64,000 nt of DNA from Batillaria attramentaria (lineage: Eukaryota; Mollusca; Gastropoda; Batillariidae). The translations under genes were made by a program, and so were the position numbers. The notes under the pieces were generated by a model. The model was not told the DNA's origin and did no database searches. It was given only the letters and a program-made list of their open reading frames with translations. The stretch is taken from positions 351,001 to 415,000 of the forward strand of contig JACVVK020000058.1 of assembly GCA_018292915.2 (NCBI GenBank), in the 5' to 3' direction. Shown in pieces: positions 44,891-58,357 of this stretch (position 1 is the first letter of the stretch; each line of letters starts with the position of its first letter).

Positions 44891-45474
44891 TTGTACAACT
44901 GATCATACTTCTTTTCATCCAGATCAGGACACCGACAACAGTAGCAGTAGTCAGCACCAGGATCCCGCCTACAACACCTCCCACTATGGCTGCCACGGGC
45001 GTGTCTTCAGTTGCATCTGCAATATAATTATCCACAACAATAACAGCAAACAATATAGCCTAAGGAGTGAGTAAAATGGTCCAGCGTCTACGCATTATGA
45101 CAAAGAGAACAAAGATTGTCAGCCTTACCGCAGTTCTTTACATGTAGCTGCACAGACGCAGAAACCACGCCAGTGAAACCATTGTCTGCGGTACAGGTGT
45201 AATTTCCCTTGTCTTCGCAGATTACATGAAGAATAGTGTAGGTGAGAACAGTCTGTGAGGTGATGCTGTTGCCTGACGTGTGCTCACTGAGTGCGACTTG
45301 TTCTGATCCGAAACTGATGTGAAGGGTCGGAGTGGGATGGCCAGATGCCTCACAGATGAAGGTGACGCTCCTGTCACCCTCGGTAACTGTGTCAGTATGA
45401 GGGTGTTGGTTTATGGTAAAGTTGTGCACCTCCGCTTTGTCTAAAACAGAAATGACAAGAATTTATGCAGCCAC

Positions 45475-45511
<37 letters not shown>

Positions 45512-47366
45512 AGCAGCAACAGCAGCAGAAGCAACAGCAGTAACGACATAATTTACTACGGATGCCGAGGCGCAAGTTCGAATCTCCGGTAGGAAGGAAT
45601 ATTGTGTGGAATTTACCCAGTCAGATTCACGTGCAGACTTGTTTACGGTGTCTGTCTCGCCTGCGTGTACACTGATATAATAAGTGTGCACATCAAAAAT
45701 CCCATTCAAAAAGAGAGGGGCCGCGGGAAAGAAAACAATGACACACAATGCAGGCAGGAAAAAAATATGTGTGGCGATGTACTTTGTTGAGGCGCTCACC
45801 CAGCACGAATGTACCGCCAACAGCAAGATAAGGACTGACTAAATAGGGGGATGGATAACATTGTGCTATGTTCTATAAGTAAAAGGCTACTACGCAAAAC
45901 CGAAACTGACACACTTATTTCACACTTATTGCATGAAATCGAATCAATGATGTTATTTGAAATGGTATGACGGAATGTTTAAATCATTTTGACAATTCGT
46001 CAAACACAGCGAATTCATCTTCAGAGCAATCAAGTGATATAATAATCTCACGTGGAAACTGGAACGACACCTGACTGGTGAGTGTATATAGACCAGGCTC
46101 TGGTTCCCAAGTGGCACAGCAGTAGCACGTCGTGATGTCGGCTGTAATCTGTGACGTGCTGATGGTCACAGAACTTGACACAGACGTACCAAAAGTGACA
46201 TTGTCCGTCCTCGTCAGCTGTGGATGAGTGCAGTTAATGTGTACGGTTCTGACGAGGGGCTTGCCGCCTTGGACTGTACAGGTGACGGTGTCACCGACAA
46301 AGACAAACCCGTCCTGTCTGGATGTGGTGATTACTGGTCGGGTTTCTGGCGGATCTGAAACAAGTCAACTGAATATAATCTGTGTTGAATTCACTTTGAA
46401 CCTTACATCTTGTTTTTCTTTTAAATTGAAGAATTAAACATTTGGTAGAGTATAGTTGTAGGTTTTTGTTAAACTGGTTTAAAGAAATACAATAATATTT
46501 TCTCTATCTATATCGGTGACTCATTTTGTTTCTTTAGTATGAAATTTAAATGATATAATTTTACCGATTATTTCTGTAAGCGATAAGTAATTGCAGCAGT
46601 GCTCCTTACATTTCAGGTTAAATGTGTAGCGAGCCTGTGATGGTGGTCCCTGGGATGATATTGCAGTACAAAAGATTGTTGTGTTGTCCTGGTCCAGCCT
46701 GGGCGTTAGTGTGCAGTTCCCGTTGTGCTGAGTGTAGTTTACACATGTAAGGGTTGATGGAGTCCAGCCGTATGACGTTTCCGAGTCAGCGTCTGTAGCG
46801 AGACATGTAAGTGTCAGACTCCTGGATCCATCAGTGATGAACGATTCCGGTCCGGTGATCGTGATGCTCTCGTCTGAAAGGCCATCTGAACACAAACACT
46901 ATCTGATAATGGCGCTGCCTACCAAATAGTGCAACTAGTACCAAATCATTTCAGGGTATGGAAGTATCGCCTAATCTGATAGCATGAATGTTCAAGGTTA
47001 TGTCCCGTGTTCATAAAATGGACTTAGTCACGGGGTGTCAAGTGTAAAATCTTCAGTTGGCTGCTTACCTCTATTCAAGTCTGCCATGCAGCAAAGTATT
47101 CGCCTGCATAAGTAACGTGACGCCGCCAATGGCTGCGTGTGCACGAGTGGTATGACTAAGAAATCACACTCATATTGTCTTATTACTTTTAAAAAGAAAA
47201 TATGTAGGACATATCCTTTCCACTGAAGCTACGTTTGATAAGAATGAAATCATTACTTCTGTGATCATGTTCCATATTATTGCCTCGAACTAGATAAACA
47301 GAACATACCTGAACAGCCGACAAACAGAGCAATTCCCGCAACCATAAGCCAAGATATAACAGCCAT
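43756..47366 (-). CDS. U8: three-Ig transmembrane receptor with ITAM-like tail
   Basis: Exons: signal 47309-47366 (MAVISWLMVAG...), Ig1 46610-46885, Ig2 46052-46354, Ig3 45129-45440, transmembrane 44909-45016, tail 44320-44592, terminal 43756-43799. The total is 1374 nt, 457 residues. The tail has YEKP, YTGI, YQNLSRPDNTYDPL and YTDL, and ends DADEYELTSAPSPR. It opens DSRYEK instead of DPRYEK. Ig2 and Ig3 are very close to U3, while the signal exon and first intron match U4 and U11, so the gene is probably a mosaic. Confidence 0.82.
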
Positions 47367-47476
47367 GTTGAAACTTCCAGCCCAGCAATAGACTCTATTT
47401 ATTTCTTATCAGAATTTCCAACACGTCACACTTTCACAGTGGAAAACTATAAAATGTAGTCTACTTCCTGGGTATG

Positions 47477-47483
47477 TATATAT
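47477..47483 (-). promoter_or_regulatory. TATA box of U8
   Basis: ATATATA on the minus strand about 110 bp upstream of the ATG. The block has a small insertion (gtatgtatata) compared with the other units. Confidence 0.55.
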
Positions 47484-48313
47484 CCTGTTGATAATCGTAT
47501 TTGTTGTGTCCTGCTCGGCTTAACCCAGTTTCCTTTTACCGCGTGTTGTTGATAGGGTCTGGATATAGAGCTGGTTAGGTCTCACCACGCGTCAGTCGGC
47601 CTTGGCTTTCAGTAGAGCTTTTTTCACAGCCGCTTGCCTTTATTGTACACGGATTTTTTTCAAGTGGATTTGTCTGTCTCTATTTGTAAAATGTGATTAC
47701 CCATGCATCACACACGACACTGATACACGACATATATCCCTGCAGAATCAACACAGCGGGAGTGGAAAAACCCACACCCCCACTGTACTTGGCTGCCACG
47801 CGGTTCGGTTCTTACGTCCGACGAAGAATATACCACCCCTTTCAACGGTATTAAAAACACACTAGGTCACAACTACAAACTAGGTATAAATCTTAACGTG
47901 CAAACAAATACTTCCTTGTGACACGCCGTCAGCATGGGTAGAACGTGTCTGAAGCGATGGTATGGAGGAAGACCTGGAAGAAAATAGAACTCAGGGTGTT
48001 TCGCTAGTAGATTGTGTATATAGATATTCAATCCCCACATTTCCACGTTTACATTTCCATGCTATGATATGCCTTTTCCGTCATCCACTCAACTATAACA
48101 AATATCAAATTAAAATGAAAATAAATTTAATCAAAAATATGTCTTTTTCTTTGTCGTTCTTGTTGTTTTAATAATCTGGTCACATTTTTGGCAGGCCCTT
48201 GTTCGTTGGATCAGGGTATGGTTTGAAATTACGTGAGAGAGAGAGAGAGAGAGAGAGAGATTAGGGCTGGCTAATTAAGACTAAGAAAACACTCAAAACT
48301 CAAGATTCATGAT
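47484..48313. other. Intergenic between U8 and U9
   Basis: Repeats the 28787-29620 region almost base for base, including the (GA)n tract near 48235. No coding exon was recognised. Confidence 0.55.
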
Positions 48314-48319
48314 TTTATT
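48314..48319 (-). promoter_or_regulatory. Polyadenylation signal of U9
   Basis: AATAAA on the minus strand about 875 nt downstream of the U9 stop codon. Confidence 0.45.
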
Positions 48320-48495
48320 TCCTTTTGTCTCTTTTTGGAGATATGGAGGATACAGTACAAAACTAAATCTCACAAACACTGCACGGGACGAAGTTCAAGA
48401 ACAACTGCAAGAAAGCTAGTGCAACATATATATGACTAAACATATGAACTACATGTAGAGGGAAGTATAACAGAAACCCTCAGTTCACTGGAGCG

Positions 48496-48552
<57 letters not shown>

Positions 48553-48847
48553 TTATTTTCAAGAATTTTGCAAAATCAATACAAAAACAAAAACCTACAC
48601 TGGAAAATCAGAAATACAGTTACAACATTTATTGTAGCCGAATTATCGTCAAACAAAAATCAACAACTTCAAAACAATATCCATTAAGGCCGTCGGTGAT
48701 TGCAACACCAAGATAACCGCGACCATGTCAGCCGCCCGGTCTGTTTTCAGCTGGCTTTCCATGCACTCGCTGGCCAGATCAAAGGGGCCGCCCCCAGGTA
48801 AGATTAACAGTTACGTGACGCCACCCGATAGGGGCCATGTCCTCACC

Positions 48848-48891
<44 letters not shown>

Positions 48892-49193
48892 ATAAAGACA
48901 GTCACAGGAAGTATCATGCTCAGTGGCTCGGGTCATGGGCGGCAACTCTAAGACACCAGTTTCTTCCTGCTTACTGAAGGACGTGGAGATTTCCTGGTGG
49001 TGTTCAGTTTGTTCATGATACTTTTCTGTAATTCATCGTCCCCTATAGCATCTGTGTCAGCAAGGGTGCTTAGCACACGTCTCCACCAAACTGTTTTCAC
49101 TGGCTTACAACTTTGTAACGGTGATGTACGTATCAACCTGTGATGGACACTTCTAGTCTACACACCAACGGGAAGGATCAGAAGCGGACAAGA

Positions 49194-49443
49194 TCAGCGT
49201 CGGCTGGGTATTGCAGTCAGTTCATAACCATCTGTATCTGACAAATATATAAAAGCAATCAGTGATATTCGATTTGAACTGGCCATGTGTGCAATATAAG
49301 AGCTAAAACCTTTAGACAGTTATTACTGGGGTAGATGCGTAATTTGTCCGTGACAACTCCAACAAGCGTTCCATCCTCAGTTGGGCAGGGTTGGGACCAG
49401 GGAATAATTATATTCTAAGATTCTGGCAGTTACTGACGATATA

Positions 49444-49491
<48 letters not shown>

Positions 49492-50792
49492 CAGACAAGG
49501 AGGGCGACGCTGTGAGAGACATTATCCCATGATTATTGATACATTAACGCAGTGTTTACATGACAATGACGCATAATATAAAGATTAAAGTACTCTCTTT
49601 ATTATTATTTTTCAGGTACTAGAAAATCTTACCCGTTTCCCTCCCCCCGGGACCTGTGGTGCGGAGCTCCGTGTAGACGGCAGTGTTCTGTCTTTCTGTC
49701 ACCTGTAGCGGGTCGTACGTGTTGTCTGGCGGTGAGAGTACGTTTTGGTAACTATGAAGACGATTTGACTCATCCACTTCTGCCTGTAGTTGGGGATTGA
49801 CAATGCCAGCTGTAGATTGTCGGTCTGTGTTGTTATCTGGTGGTTGTAGGCCAGTGTAGGCGTCTGATTTCCTCTCACGTCTAGGTAGTGGCTTTTCGTA
49901 TCTGGGATCTGTTGTAATAATAGGCAGTGGGCAGTGATTCATTTTCTCAAAACAGTGGTTGTCAGATTAGTGTTTCTTTTGGAAATGTTCAGCGCACCAA
50001 ATTTGAAAAATAAATGCGATTCTGAAATTTAAATACCTGAGCTGACCCATCACACCATGTGATTGTAATGTGTTTATGTCCAGCGTGTGAGAGAATGCGT
50101 GTGATTCACGTGAGCGTGCGTGTAGGGGTTCAGTTCGCGGCGCTTTGAGCTGATTCAATTGGGTAAAGCGCCTATGCTCATTATTATTATTATTATTATT
50201 ATAAATGTTTTCCTAGCGTGACGCAAGAGAACAAAACCTACAGTTGACAGCAACCTCAATGCATTTTCTTGATCCATCACATATATTGTGGTGTAGAATG
50301 ATAAAGTTTGAACATACGGTATGATTAGTTTATAATATACGATACAGGCGACATAAAAGAGCAAGTATGATTCTTAGCAACACCCAACCGTGCACGGGGT
50401 CTTGGAGAAGTATTTCCGTTTCCTTTCACTGGGCATCCCGGCAGAATATTTATCACAGTTTCAACCAGCTCAAATCATTGAGCTAATCTGTTCTTACTAA
50501 AACAGAACTATTGGTATTGGCATCACTCTGTTTTCTTAATCGTCAAAATGGTTTCAAAAGAGAAAGAGAGACAGACAGACAGACAGACAGATGGAGAGGG
50601 GGAGGGACGTGGGGAGGGGGGGGGGGGTTGACAGACAGGCAGACAGAGGAAGGGTTTGATTTACTTCTTTTCATCCAGATCAGAACTCCGACCAGAGCAG
50701 CCGTAGTCAGCACCAGGAGCACGCCTAAAACACCTCCCACTATGGCTGCCGCGGGTAGGTCTTCATCTGTACATATTCACAAACAATTACGT

Positions 50793-50851
<59 letters not shown>

Positions 50852-53198
50852 CCCCTATATCATTTGCACTCCGTAATGCGCCCACTTCTGCACATCGGTC
50901 TCTTTCTCTTTCTCCGTTACAGAGATTTGACTTATACGATTTTAAAAACAAAACAGAGAAAACAATCATTACAGAAACGACATGATTCATCTAACTGCTG
51001 TATAAAAACTGGTGTTGCGCACACGTGACATTTCATTTTTCTTTGACTTGAAATTTCTCACCAAGCCAAAGCTCACAACTATTCATTGTTCTTGTATTTG
51101 ACAAAAGCGTTGGCATGACTGTACTTTACATCAATATTTTCTCATACTTGGGCGTTTCGTAAGAACTGCTTCAGGCGTTGATGAAATTTACCAGGCTTTT
51201 TACCGCAGCTGTTTATATTTAGATGGACAGACACGGAAGCCGCTCCGGTGAAACCGTTGTCTGCGGTGCAGGTGTAGTTTCCCTTGTCGTCACAGTGTAC
51301 ACGAGGAATAGTGTAGGTCAGAACAGTCTCTGAGGTGATCTTGTCAGCGGATGTCTGTTCACTTTGTGACACTTGTGTCGATCCGAAAGTAATGCGAAGA
51401 GTCGGAGTAGGATAACCAGATGCCTTACAAATAAAGGATACGCTTGTGTCACCCTCGGTAACCGTGTCAGAGTGAGGGCGTTGGTTAACAGTGAAGTTGT
51501 GCACTTCCGCTTTGTCTGAAACAAGTGAGACAAGGGATTCATGCAGGGTCCGGAATGGATTAGAATTGTTATAATAGTAAAAAATATCGGGTGAACGAAA
51601 CCGTGCTACATATAGTATATACAATGATTCAAAAGCATCAAAACTGAATGTGAAAAAATAAGTTTTGAATGACATCAGTTGGAAAAAGTTTTAAATCCTT
51701 ACAACTAAGCCCCATGTACTTCCATCTTAATTATTCCCTAACTGTTGAAATGATGACCTCACCTCCAATCTGGAACGACACCTGACTGGTGACTGTATAT
51801 AGACCCGGCTCAGGTTCCCAAGTGGCCCAACAGTAGCACTTCGTGTTGTTGTCTGTAGTCTGTAACGTGCTGATGGTCACAGATCTTGACACAGACGTAC
51901 CGATAGTGGTATTGTCAGTACTCGTGAGATGCTGATTAGTACAGTTGATGTGTACGGCTGTGACGAGCGGCTTGCCGCCTTGTACTGAACACGTCACGGT
52001 GTCACCGACAAAGACTAAATTGTCCTTTGTGGATGTGGTGATCGTCGGTGGAATGTGTGGCGGATCTGAAACAATACAAACGTAGAAATAAGATTATCTA
52101 TGTTTAATCAAATTTGGATTTTTAAAGAGTACAAATAAAAATCCGGCAAAATCAGCTGTCCTAGTTTTTTTTTTTTTTTTTTCAAAATTGGTTTGAAAAA
52201 CAACAACTGACTGCAACAAACCAAGTTCGCACTCTTATTTTCTCAACATATCAATAACTCTCATTAGTTTGTTTTATGAGTTTGAATTTCAGACGATATA
52301 ATTATACCAGTCATTTTCAGTATCGGTAACTAATATATGCTAAGGGTGCCACATACATTTCAATGTGAATGTGTAGCGAGCCTGTGATGTTTGTCCCTGG
52401 GAGGATGCTGCAGTGCAAACGATTGTTGTGTTGTCCTGGTCCAGCCTGGGTATGAGAGTACAGGTCCCGCTGTTCTGAATGTAGTTCACGCACGTGAAAT
52501 TTGAAGGAGCCCAGTTGTATGCCGTTCCCTGGTCAGCGCCTGTAGCGAGACACGTAAGTGTCAGGTTCCTGGATCCATCAGTGATGAACGATTCCGGTCC
52601 CGTGATGTGGATGTTGTCGTTTGAAAGGGAGTCTGGACAAAACTGTATGCGATAAGGCGCATAATAGCAATTCATTTTAGGGTACAGAAGAAGGCCCGGT
52701 TTCATTCTATCGGCTTACTTACATTGTGTCGTATGCAAACATCGTCTGTTGGTTGTCTGTTTCACACAAAAAAAATCGTAATTAATTTGTTGTTGCTGTT
52801 GATGTTGCTGCTTTTCGTTGTTGTTGTTGGTGGTGGTTGGCTGGTTTTACATTGGTTTGTTTTGTTTTTGAGTTTGGTTTGATTGGAACTGCTACAATTT
52901 CTGACAGTTGATAATATTCAGTGATCATCCACAGCGGCCTCTTTTTCTTCGATCTCTCCTGTGGAATAAGTGTCCGTATTGTACTAGTACTTGAGAAATC
53001 ATGTGATACAGAGCACGACATCAGCTAAAGCTCAGGGTTGATATGCGTCTTGGATCAAAATACTCCTCGGTGTACCACAGCTTGATGGGGAATAACAGCT
53101 AATTTGTACCTCGAGTTACATACACAAAACCTACCTGAAGAGCCAAGAAACAGTGTGACCACGGCAGCGACAAGCCAGCATACTCGTATTACACTCAT
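49194..53198 (-). CDS. U9: three-Ig transmembrane receptor, tail class gamma
   Basis: Exons: signal 53135-53198 (begins MSVIRVCW, ends LFLGSS), Ig1 52357-52632, Ig2 51763-52065, Ig3 51204-51515, transmembrane 50665-50766, tail 49633-49908, terminal 49194-49237. The total is 1377 nt, 458 residues. It is the closest relative of U5 over the membrane and tail part (YQNV-x7-YDPL, YTEL), while its signal exon and first intron are closest to U1. The Ig2 variable stretch reads NQHLTSTDNTTIGT. The first intron has about 190 bp (52921-53108) that U1 lacks. An S2 fragment lies in the transmembrane-tail intron. The terminal exon reads DTDGYELTAIPSRR. Confidence 0.82.
49990..50205 (+). mobile_element. Truncated SINE S2, 3' part
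   Basis: Plus-strand copy of the S2 body ending aaagcgcctatgctc and (att)n, in the transmembrane-tail intron of U9. U5 lacks it there. Confidence 0.75.
50793..50849. repeat. (TG)n microsatellite
   Basis: TG tract in the Ig3-transmembrane intron of U9, at the same place as 31680-31744 in U5. Confidence 0.95.
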
Positions 53199-54183
53199 GT
53201 TGAAACTACCGACCCAGTAACACGCTCTGTTTGTCCTTGCTAGAGTTTCCAACACGTCGCATCTTCCTGCTGAAAACTATAACAAGCCTATTCACATCCT
53301 GAATCTTTGCTTTGTGTTTGCACGCTAATCATCCTGACACTGTTTTACTTCCCTCGTCCCGTGTGTTCGTGTTGGCGACCGGTTGGGAATCACGGCGCGT
53401 TGGTTTTGACCTGGTGTAAATATAGTCCACAGCCACTCGCTTCAATAGCCGTACGCGAAACTCGTGTACAAGTGAATTTGTGTGTCCTTGTGTGTAAGAT
53501 GTGTTACCGCTACCCACGCGCCACTGACACGCGAACTCAATGCGGCATTTTACATTCAGCCGAGGTGGTAAGAACGTACGACACTCCACTCTTCTTCAAC
53601 CAGGAAATGTAAAAGCATGTTTAGTGAAATGATCATCATACCAACTCAATATTTTCGTCGTCGTGAATGATATCAACCCGCTTGCGATGGCAGTCAACAA
53701 CAGGTGTGTCGCAGCCACAAAGTACCGTCACTTTTGACGCGCCAAAAAACTCAAAAAACTTCCTTATTGTACGTCGTCAGCAGAAAGTTTGGGCAGAGAC
53801 CATGCACCAGAAGGAAATAAAAGGATTTTAGATCGTACGGTCAAATATCTAACCCACACATTCTCGCGTTTCTTGGAACAGCCCCATTATTCATGCATTA
53901 TACAAGCCCCCCCCCCCCCCCCCCAAAAAAAAAAAAAAAAAAAACCCAAAAAAAAACACACACAAAAAAAAACACCAAACCAAAACACAAAAAAACAAAA
54001 AAAAAAAAACAAAAAAAAAAACACACACACACAACAACAACAACAACAACAACAAAACGCAATAAAAACAAATAAGAGAAATAAATAAATAAAAATAAAA
54101 AATTAAAAGGTGAAATATATAATGGTATGTGCATCTTTTCTAATCTGGTCACATTTTAACCAGTCAGTTTATCGTGGACCATT
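53199..54183. other. U9 upstream region
   Basis: Has the same upstream block as U1, U5 and U6, here without the transposon that interrupts U1. It ends in a C-run and A-rich low complexity at 53908-54110. No gene was recognised. Confidence 0.55.
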
Positions 54184-54293
<110 letters not shown>

Positions 54294-54654
54294 AAATGCA
54301 ATCAACTGTAACTAAAGCTGTACTTGACGTATCACTTTCAAGCAAACATATTTTATTGACACATTTGCGTAGGCGGTAAGAATCGGGTAGACTGTTCTGA
54401 CAGATAATGATATATACTCTCCTAGATCCAGAAACACAAGCAGCTGACAGCTCGAGGCTTTGATTATCATTGAACATCAATACATTGTACACAGCATCGA
54501 GGTAGATAATTATTACAACATTCGACAAAATAGTAATATTTTATAGAAATGATATGCACATATTAATACACTTCACAAGCGGATACCTGCAATGATTTTC
54601 AAATTATGGTAGAGGGGCATGACTAATGTTTGGTCATACCTGCAGCTGCATGAG

Positions 54655-54725
54655 GTCTGCTCTTGGCTCTGGCTTGCGCGGCTTTAAGCCTTAAAACCTC
54701 GCTCACTCACTCACTCACTCTCTCT
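54655..54725 (+). mobile_element. LINE 3' end fragment
   Basis: The sequence cttgcgcggctttaagcctt with a (tcac)n tail matches the end of the LINE at 12339-13034. Too short to say more. Confidence 0.5.
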
Positions 54726-55368
54726 CTCTCTGCTCTTGGCTTCGAGGGTTTGACTGGGTACTAGTTCGTACACATCAAACTCTACAGACTACATTGAGTT
54801 TGTAGCACACTACTGAGAGAGAGCATTTTTAGCTTTTGGAGTTTCTGGTCAGTTGTTAGTGTGGGGTCGGGAAGGAGAGAGAGAGAGAGGGAGAGAGAGG
54901 TTCGAATCTCCGGCAGGCAGGAATTGTAAGGGATTTACCCAGTCATTTTCACGTGCAGACTTGTTGACGGTGCCAGTATCGCCTGCGTGTACATAATGAT
55001 AAGTGTGCATGTAAAACTCCTATCCCAATAGGGAGGGGCCGCGGAAAAGAAAACAATCACACACAATGCAGGCAAAATATGTGGCGATCGATGTACTTTG
55101 TTTCGGGGGAAACAGCACGAATTTACCGCCGACGGTAAGACGAGAACATAAATATAGGGTGAAGAAAAGTGTTTATTTTATAAGGAAAACAGCAGTTTTG
55201 TGAAACCAGCCCGAAACTGACACACTTACTTCCTGATCGAATCGTTGATTGTGTCGCAAATGTTATTTTTAATGGTATGACGGAACGTAAATCATTTTCA
55301 CAATTCGGCGAACACACCGAATTCATCTCATTTCCAGAGTATTCAAGTGATAATTATGATAAACTCAC

Positions 55369-56386
55369 GTCTTATCTGGAACGACTCCTGACTGGTGAGT
55401 GTATATAGACCAGGTTCAGGTTCCCAAGTGGCCCAGCAGTAGCACGTCGTGTTGTCGTCTGTAGTCTGTAACGTGCTAATGATCACAGAACTTGACACGG
55501 ACTCACCAACAGTATTATTGCCCGTACTTGTCAGTTGTAGATGAGTACAGTTGATGTGTATTGCTGTAACGAGCGGCTTGCCGCCTTGTACTGTACACGT
55601 CACGGTGTCACCGACAAATACAATATGGCTCTGTGAGGAGCTGGTGATTGCTGGTGGTGTTTGAGGCGGATCTGGAACAATTTTATAATAGTACTTATAG
55701 AGTACTTATAATATCAACTAAATGATAGAAGAGAAGAAAAGACAAGACAATATTTCAAATACTTCTATTGGACGGACAAACTAACAAGCAAAGAAACAAA
55801 TTAAGGTGGCTGTCTTGTACATAAATCATATCATCAAACCTATCACAGCATATCGAATCATAGCATGTCACATTACACCGCATTACATTGTAATTATAAA
55901 AAATACGACATAAAACACCACACATGTTTTGTGGTGTTAGCTGGTATAGCTTTTGAGTTGTACAGGAAAAGGTGCATAATTATCTATTTTCGCTTTCAGT
56001 AACTCAAGTTTATCTATTTTTGTTATTTCCACTTCAACGTGATCTTTTAACAGATACATTAATTTCAATTATTATTATTTTGGCGGTTATCATTATGTAA
56101 AATGAACAGTGCCACATACATTTCAAATTCAATGTGAAGCTAGCCAGTGATGTTGATGTCGCAGACACGGATATTGCTGTACAAACGATTGTTGTGTTGT
56201 CCTGGTCCAACCTGGGCTTTATCATACAGGCCCTGCTGTTCTGAGTGTAATTGATACATCTAAATGTAGGTGGACTCCAAGTGAACACCGTTTCCGGATC
56301 AGCGTCTGTAGCGAGACATGTAAGTGTCACACTCCTGGATCCGTCAGTGATAAACGATTCCGGTCCCGTGATGTAGATGTTCTCGT
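55369..56386 (-). pseudogene. U10: relic with Ig2 and a truncated Ig1 only
   Basis: Ig2 at 55369-55671 is open and normal (303 nt). Ig1 starts at 56120 with a normal donor but loses homology after 56386, where the exon runs directly into upstream sequence (cgcttgcctttgttgtac) normally found several hundred bases before the ATG. The signal exon, first intron and start of Ig1 are therefore deleted. On the other side, the Ig2-Ig3 intron ends in the (GA)n tract at 54874-54900, and Ig3, membrane and tail exons are absent. No start codon with a signal peptide remains. Confidence 0.82.
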
Positions 56387-56983
56387 GCCGCTTGCCTTTG
56401 TTGTACGCAGATGTTGTTCGAGTGGATTTCTTTGTCTCTACTTGTACAGTGTGTTTACCCATGCATCACACACGACACTGATACACGACACATCTCTCCG
56501 CAGAATCAACACAGGTAAAACTCACACACCCACTGACCGTCACCCAGGAAATACTTGACTGCCAAACAGCTCAGTTCTTTCGTCCAAGGAAGAATATACC
56601 ACCGATGTCAACGGTACTAAACACACGGTGGGTCACAGCTACAAGGTTTAATAATCATCATAACGCACAATCGTATACTTCCTTGTTGCACGCCCTCAGT
56701 ATTCGTAGAACATGTCTGAAGTAATTGTTTGGGGGGAGAACATAAACTGGAAGGAAATAAAAGGGTGTTTTTCTAGTAAATTCTCTTCACGTTTACATAT
56801 GTAGTCCTTATTCTGTAAATCGCCTTTCGGCCATTCGTTCAAACCCAAAGACAAGTTGTTGTTGTTTTTCTTTAGTCACTTTTTTTTAAGAGAGGCAGCG
56901 ACAGAGAGAGAGAGAGAGAGAGAGATTTACATTAATTATGACTGACTATTCAGGACTGAGAAAGAAGATTCGAGATTCAAGAT

Positions 56984-56989
56984 TTTATT
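56984..56989 (-). promoter_or_regulatory. Polyadenylation signal of U11
   Basis: AATAAA on the minus strand about 1050 nt after the U11 stop. The SINE S2 lies between them and lengthens this region. Confidence 0.4.
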
Positions 56990-57169
56990 GCCTTTTGGTC
57001 CCTTTTGGGTTATGGAGGATAAATTAACAACGATATCCCACAATGACAAAAATCATACGGAATGAAGTTCAACAAAAGATTACAAAAAAGTACATTATAT
57101 GTACAACTATAATTTTAAAGGCAATCACAACAGAAAAGATTTAATCATTACGTTGACAGCAGCGTTTAC

Positions 57170-57205
<36 letters not shown>

Positions 57206-57271
57206 CTTATTCAGTTTTAAGAATTTTGCCAAAGTAAAACAAAACCCAGACCGAGAGATCAGATAAACAAG

Positions 57272-57678
57272 TAATAATAATAATAATAATAATAGTATTG
57301 TATAGGCGCTTTTCCCAATTGCATGAATCGGCTCAAAGCGCCGCGAACTGAACCCAACACGCACGCTCACGTGAATCACACGCATCCTCTCACATACTGG
57401 ACATAAACGCATTACAATCACGTGGTGCGAAGGGTTAGCTCAGCTATTTAAATTTCGGAATTTAGAATTGCATTTATTTTTCAAAATTGGTCGGCTGAAC
57501 ATTTCCAAAGTAGAGGGGGAGGAAGCCGGAGTACCCGGAGAGAACCCCCGACGATCGGCCCGAATGAACGGTGCCACGTACGAGAAGGAAAAATTCTTCG
57601 CCCCGAATGGGACTCGAACCTCTGACCTCTCGCATTGGTGACAAGTCTCTTTACCACTAGACCACCGACCGCCCCTAC
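57272..57678 (-). mobile_element. tRNA-derived SINE S2, full length
   Basis: Read on the minus strand it starts with a tRNA-like head (ggtggtctagtggtaaagag as box A, aggttcgagtcccattc as box B), followed by a body with aagcgcctatacaat near the end and an (att)n tail. It lies in the 3' untranslated region of U11. Truncated copies occur at 26720 and 49990. Confidence 0.82.
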
Positions 57679-58039
57679 GTGTACACCATTCATTTCTCCG
57701 AATAATCATCAAACTTCAAAACAATATCCATTAAAAACAACAACAACAACAACAAAAACGGTTGGTAACTGCATGCAACCCTCAGACACCCTGTGATAAT
57801 TAGACAACCACGACTTTGTCGTTGCTCCTCATTAAAGGACCAGAATCATCCTGCTCGTGTTCAGTTTCTTGATGACAATCTCGTGTCATTCATCGTCCCC
57901 TATAGCATCTGTCGGCTAGAGTGCTTAACACACGTCTCCACTGAAGTGTGTGCATAAGCTTAAAACTTTAGAACGATGATGTAGTCATATCCACATTTGT
58001 GGTCCACACACTTTCCAGCAGAATCAGAAGCGGACCAGG

Positions 58040-58286
58040 TCATCGTCGGCTGGGCATTGCAGACAGTTCATAACCATTTGCATCTGACAAATACACAAAA
58101 GCAATAAGTCATATTCGGCTAAAACTAGCCATATGTACAATAGGGGCTAAAAACTAGGACGGTAATTGCTGTGCTAGATGCGTAATTTGTTCGTGACCAC
58201 GCCGACAAGCGTTCCATCCTCGGTTGGACTGGGTTGGGACCAGGGAATTTCTTAAGTGGCAGTTTAGTAAACTACAGACGGTACAG

Positions 58287-58357
<71 letters not shown>

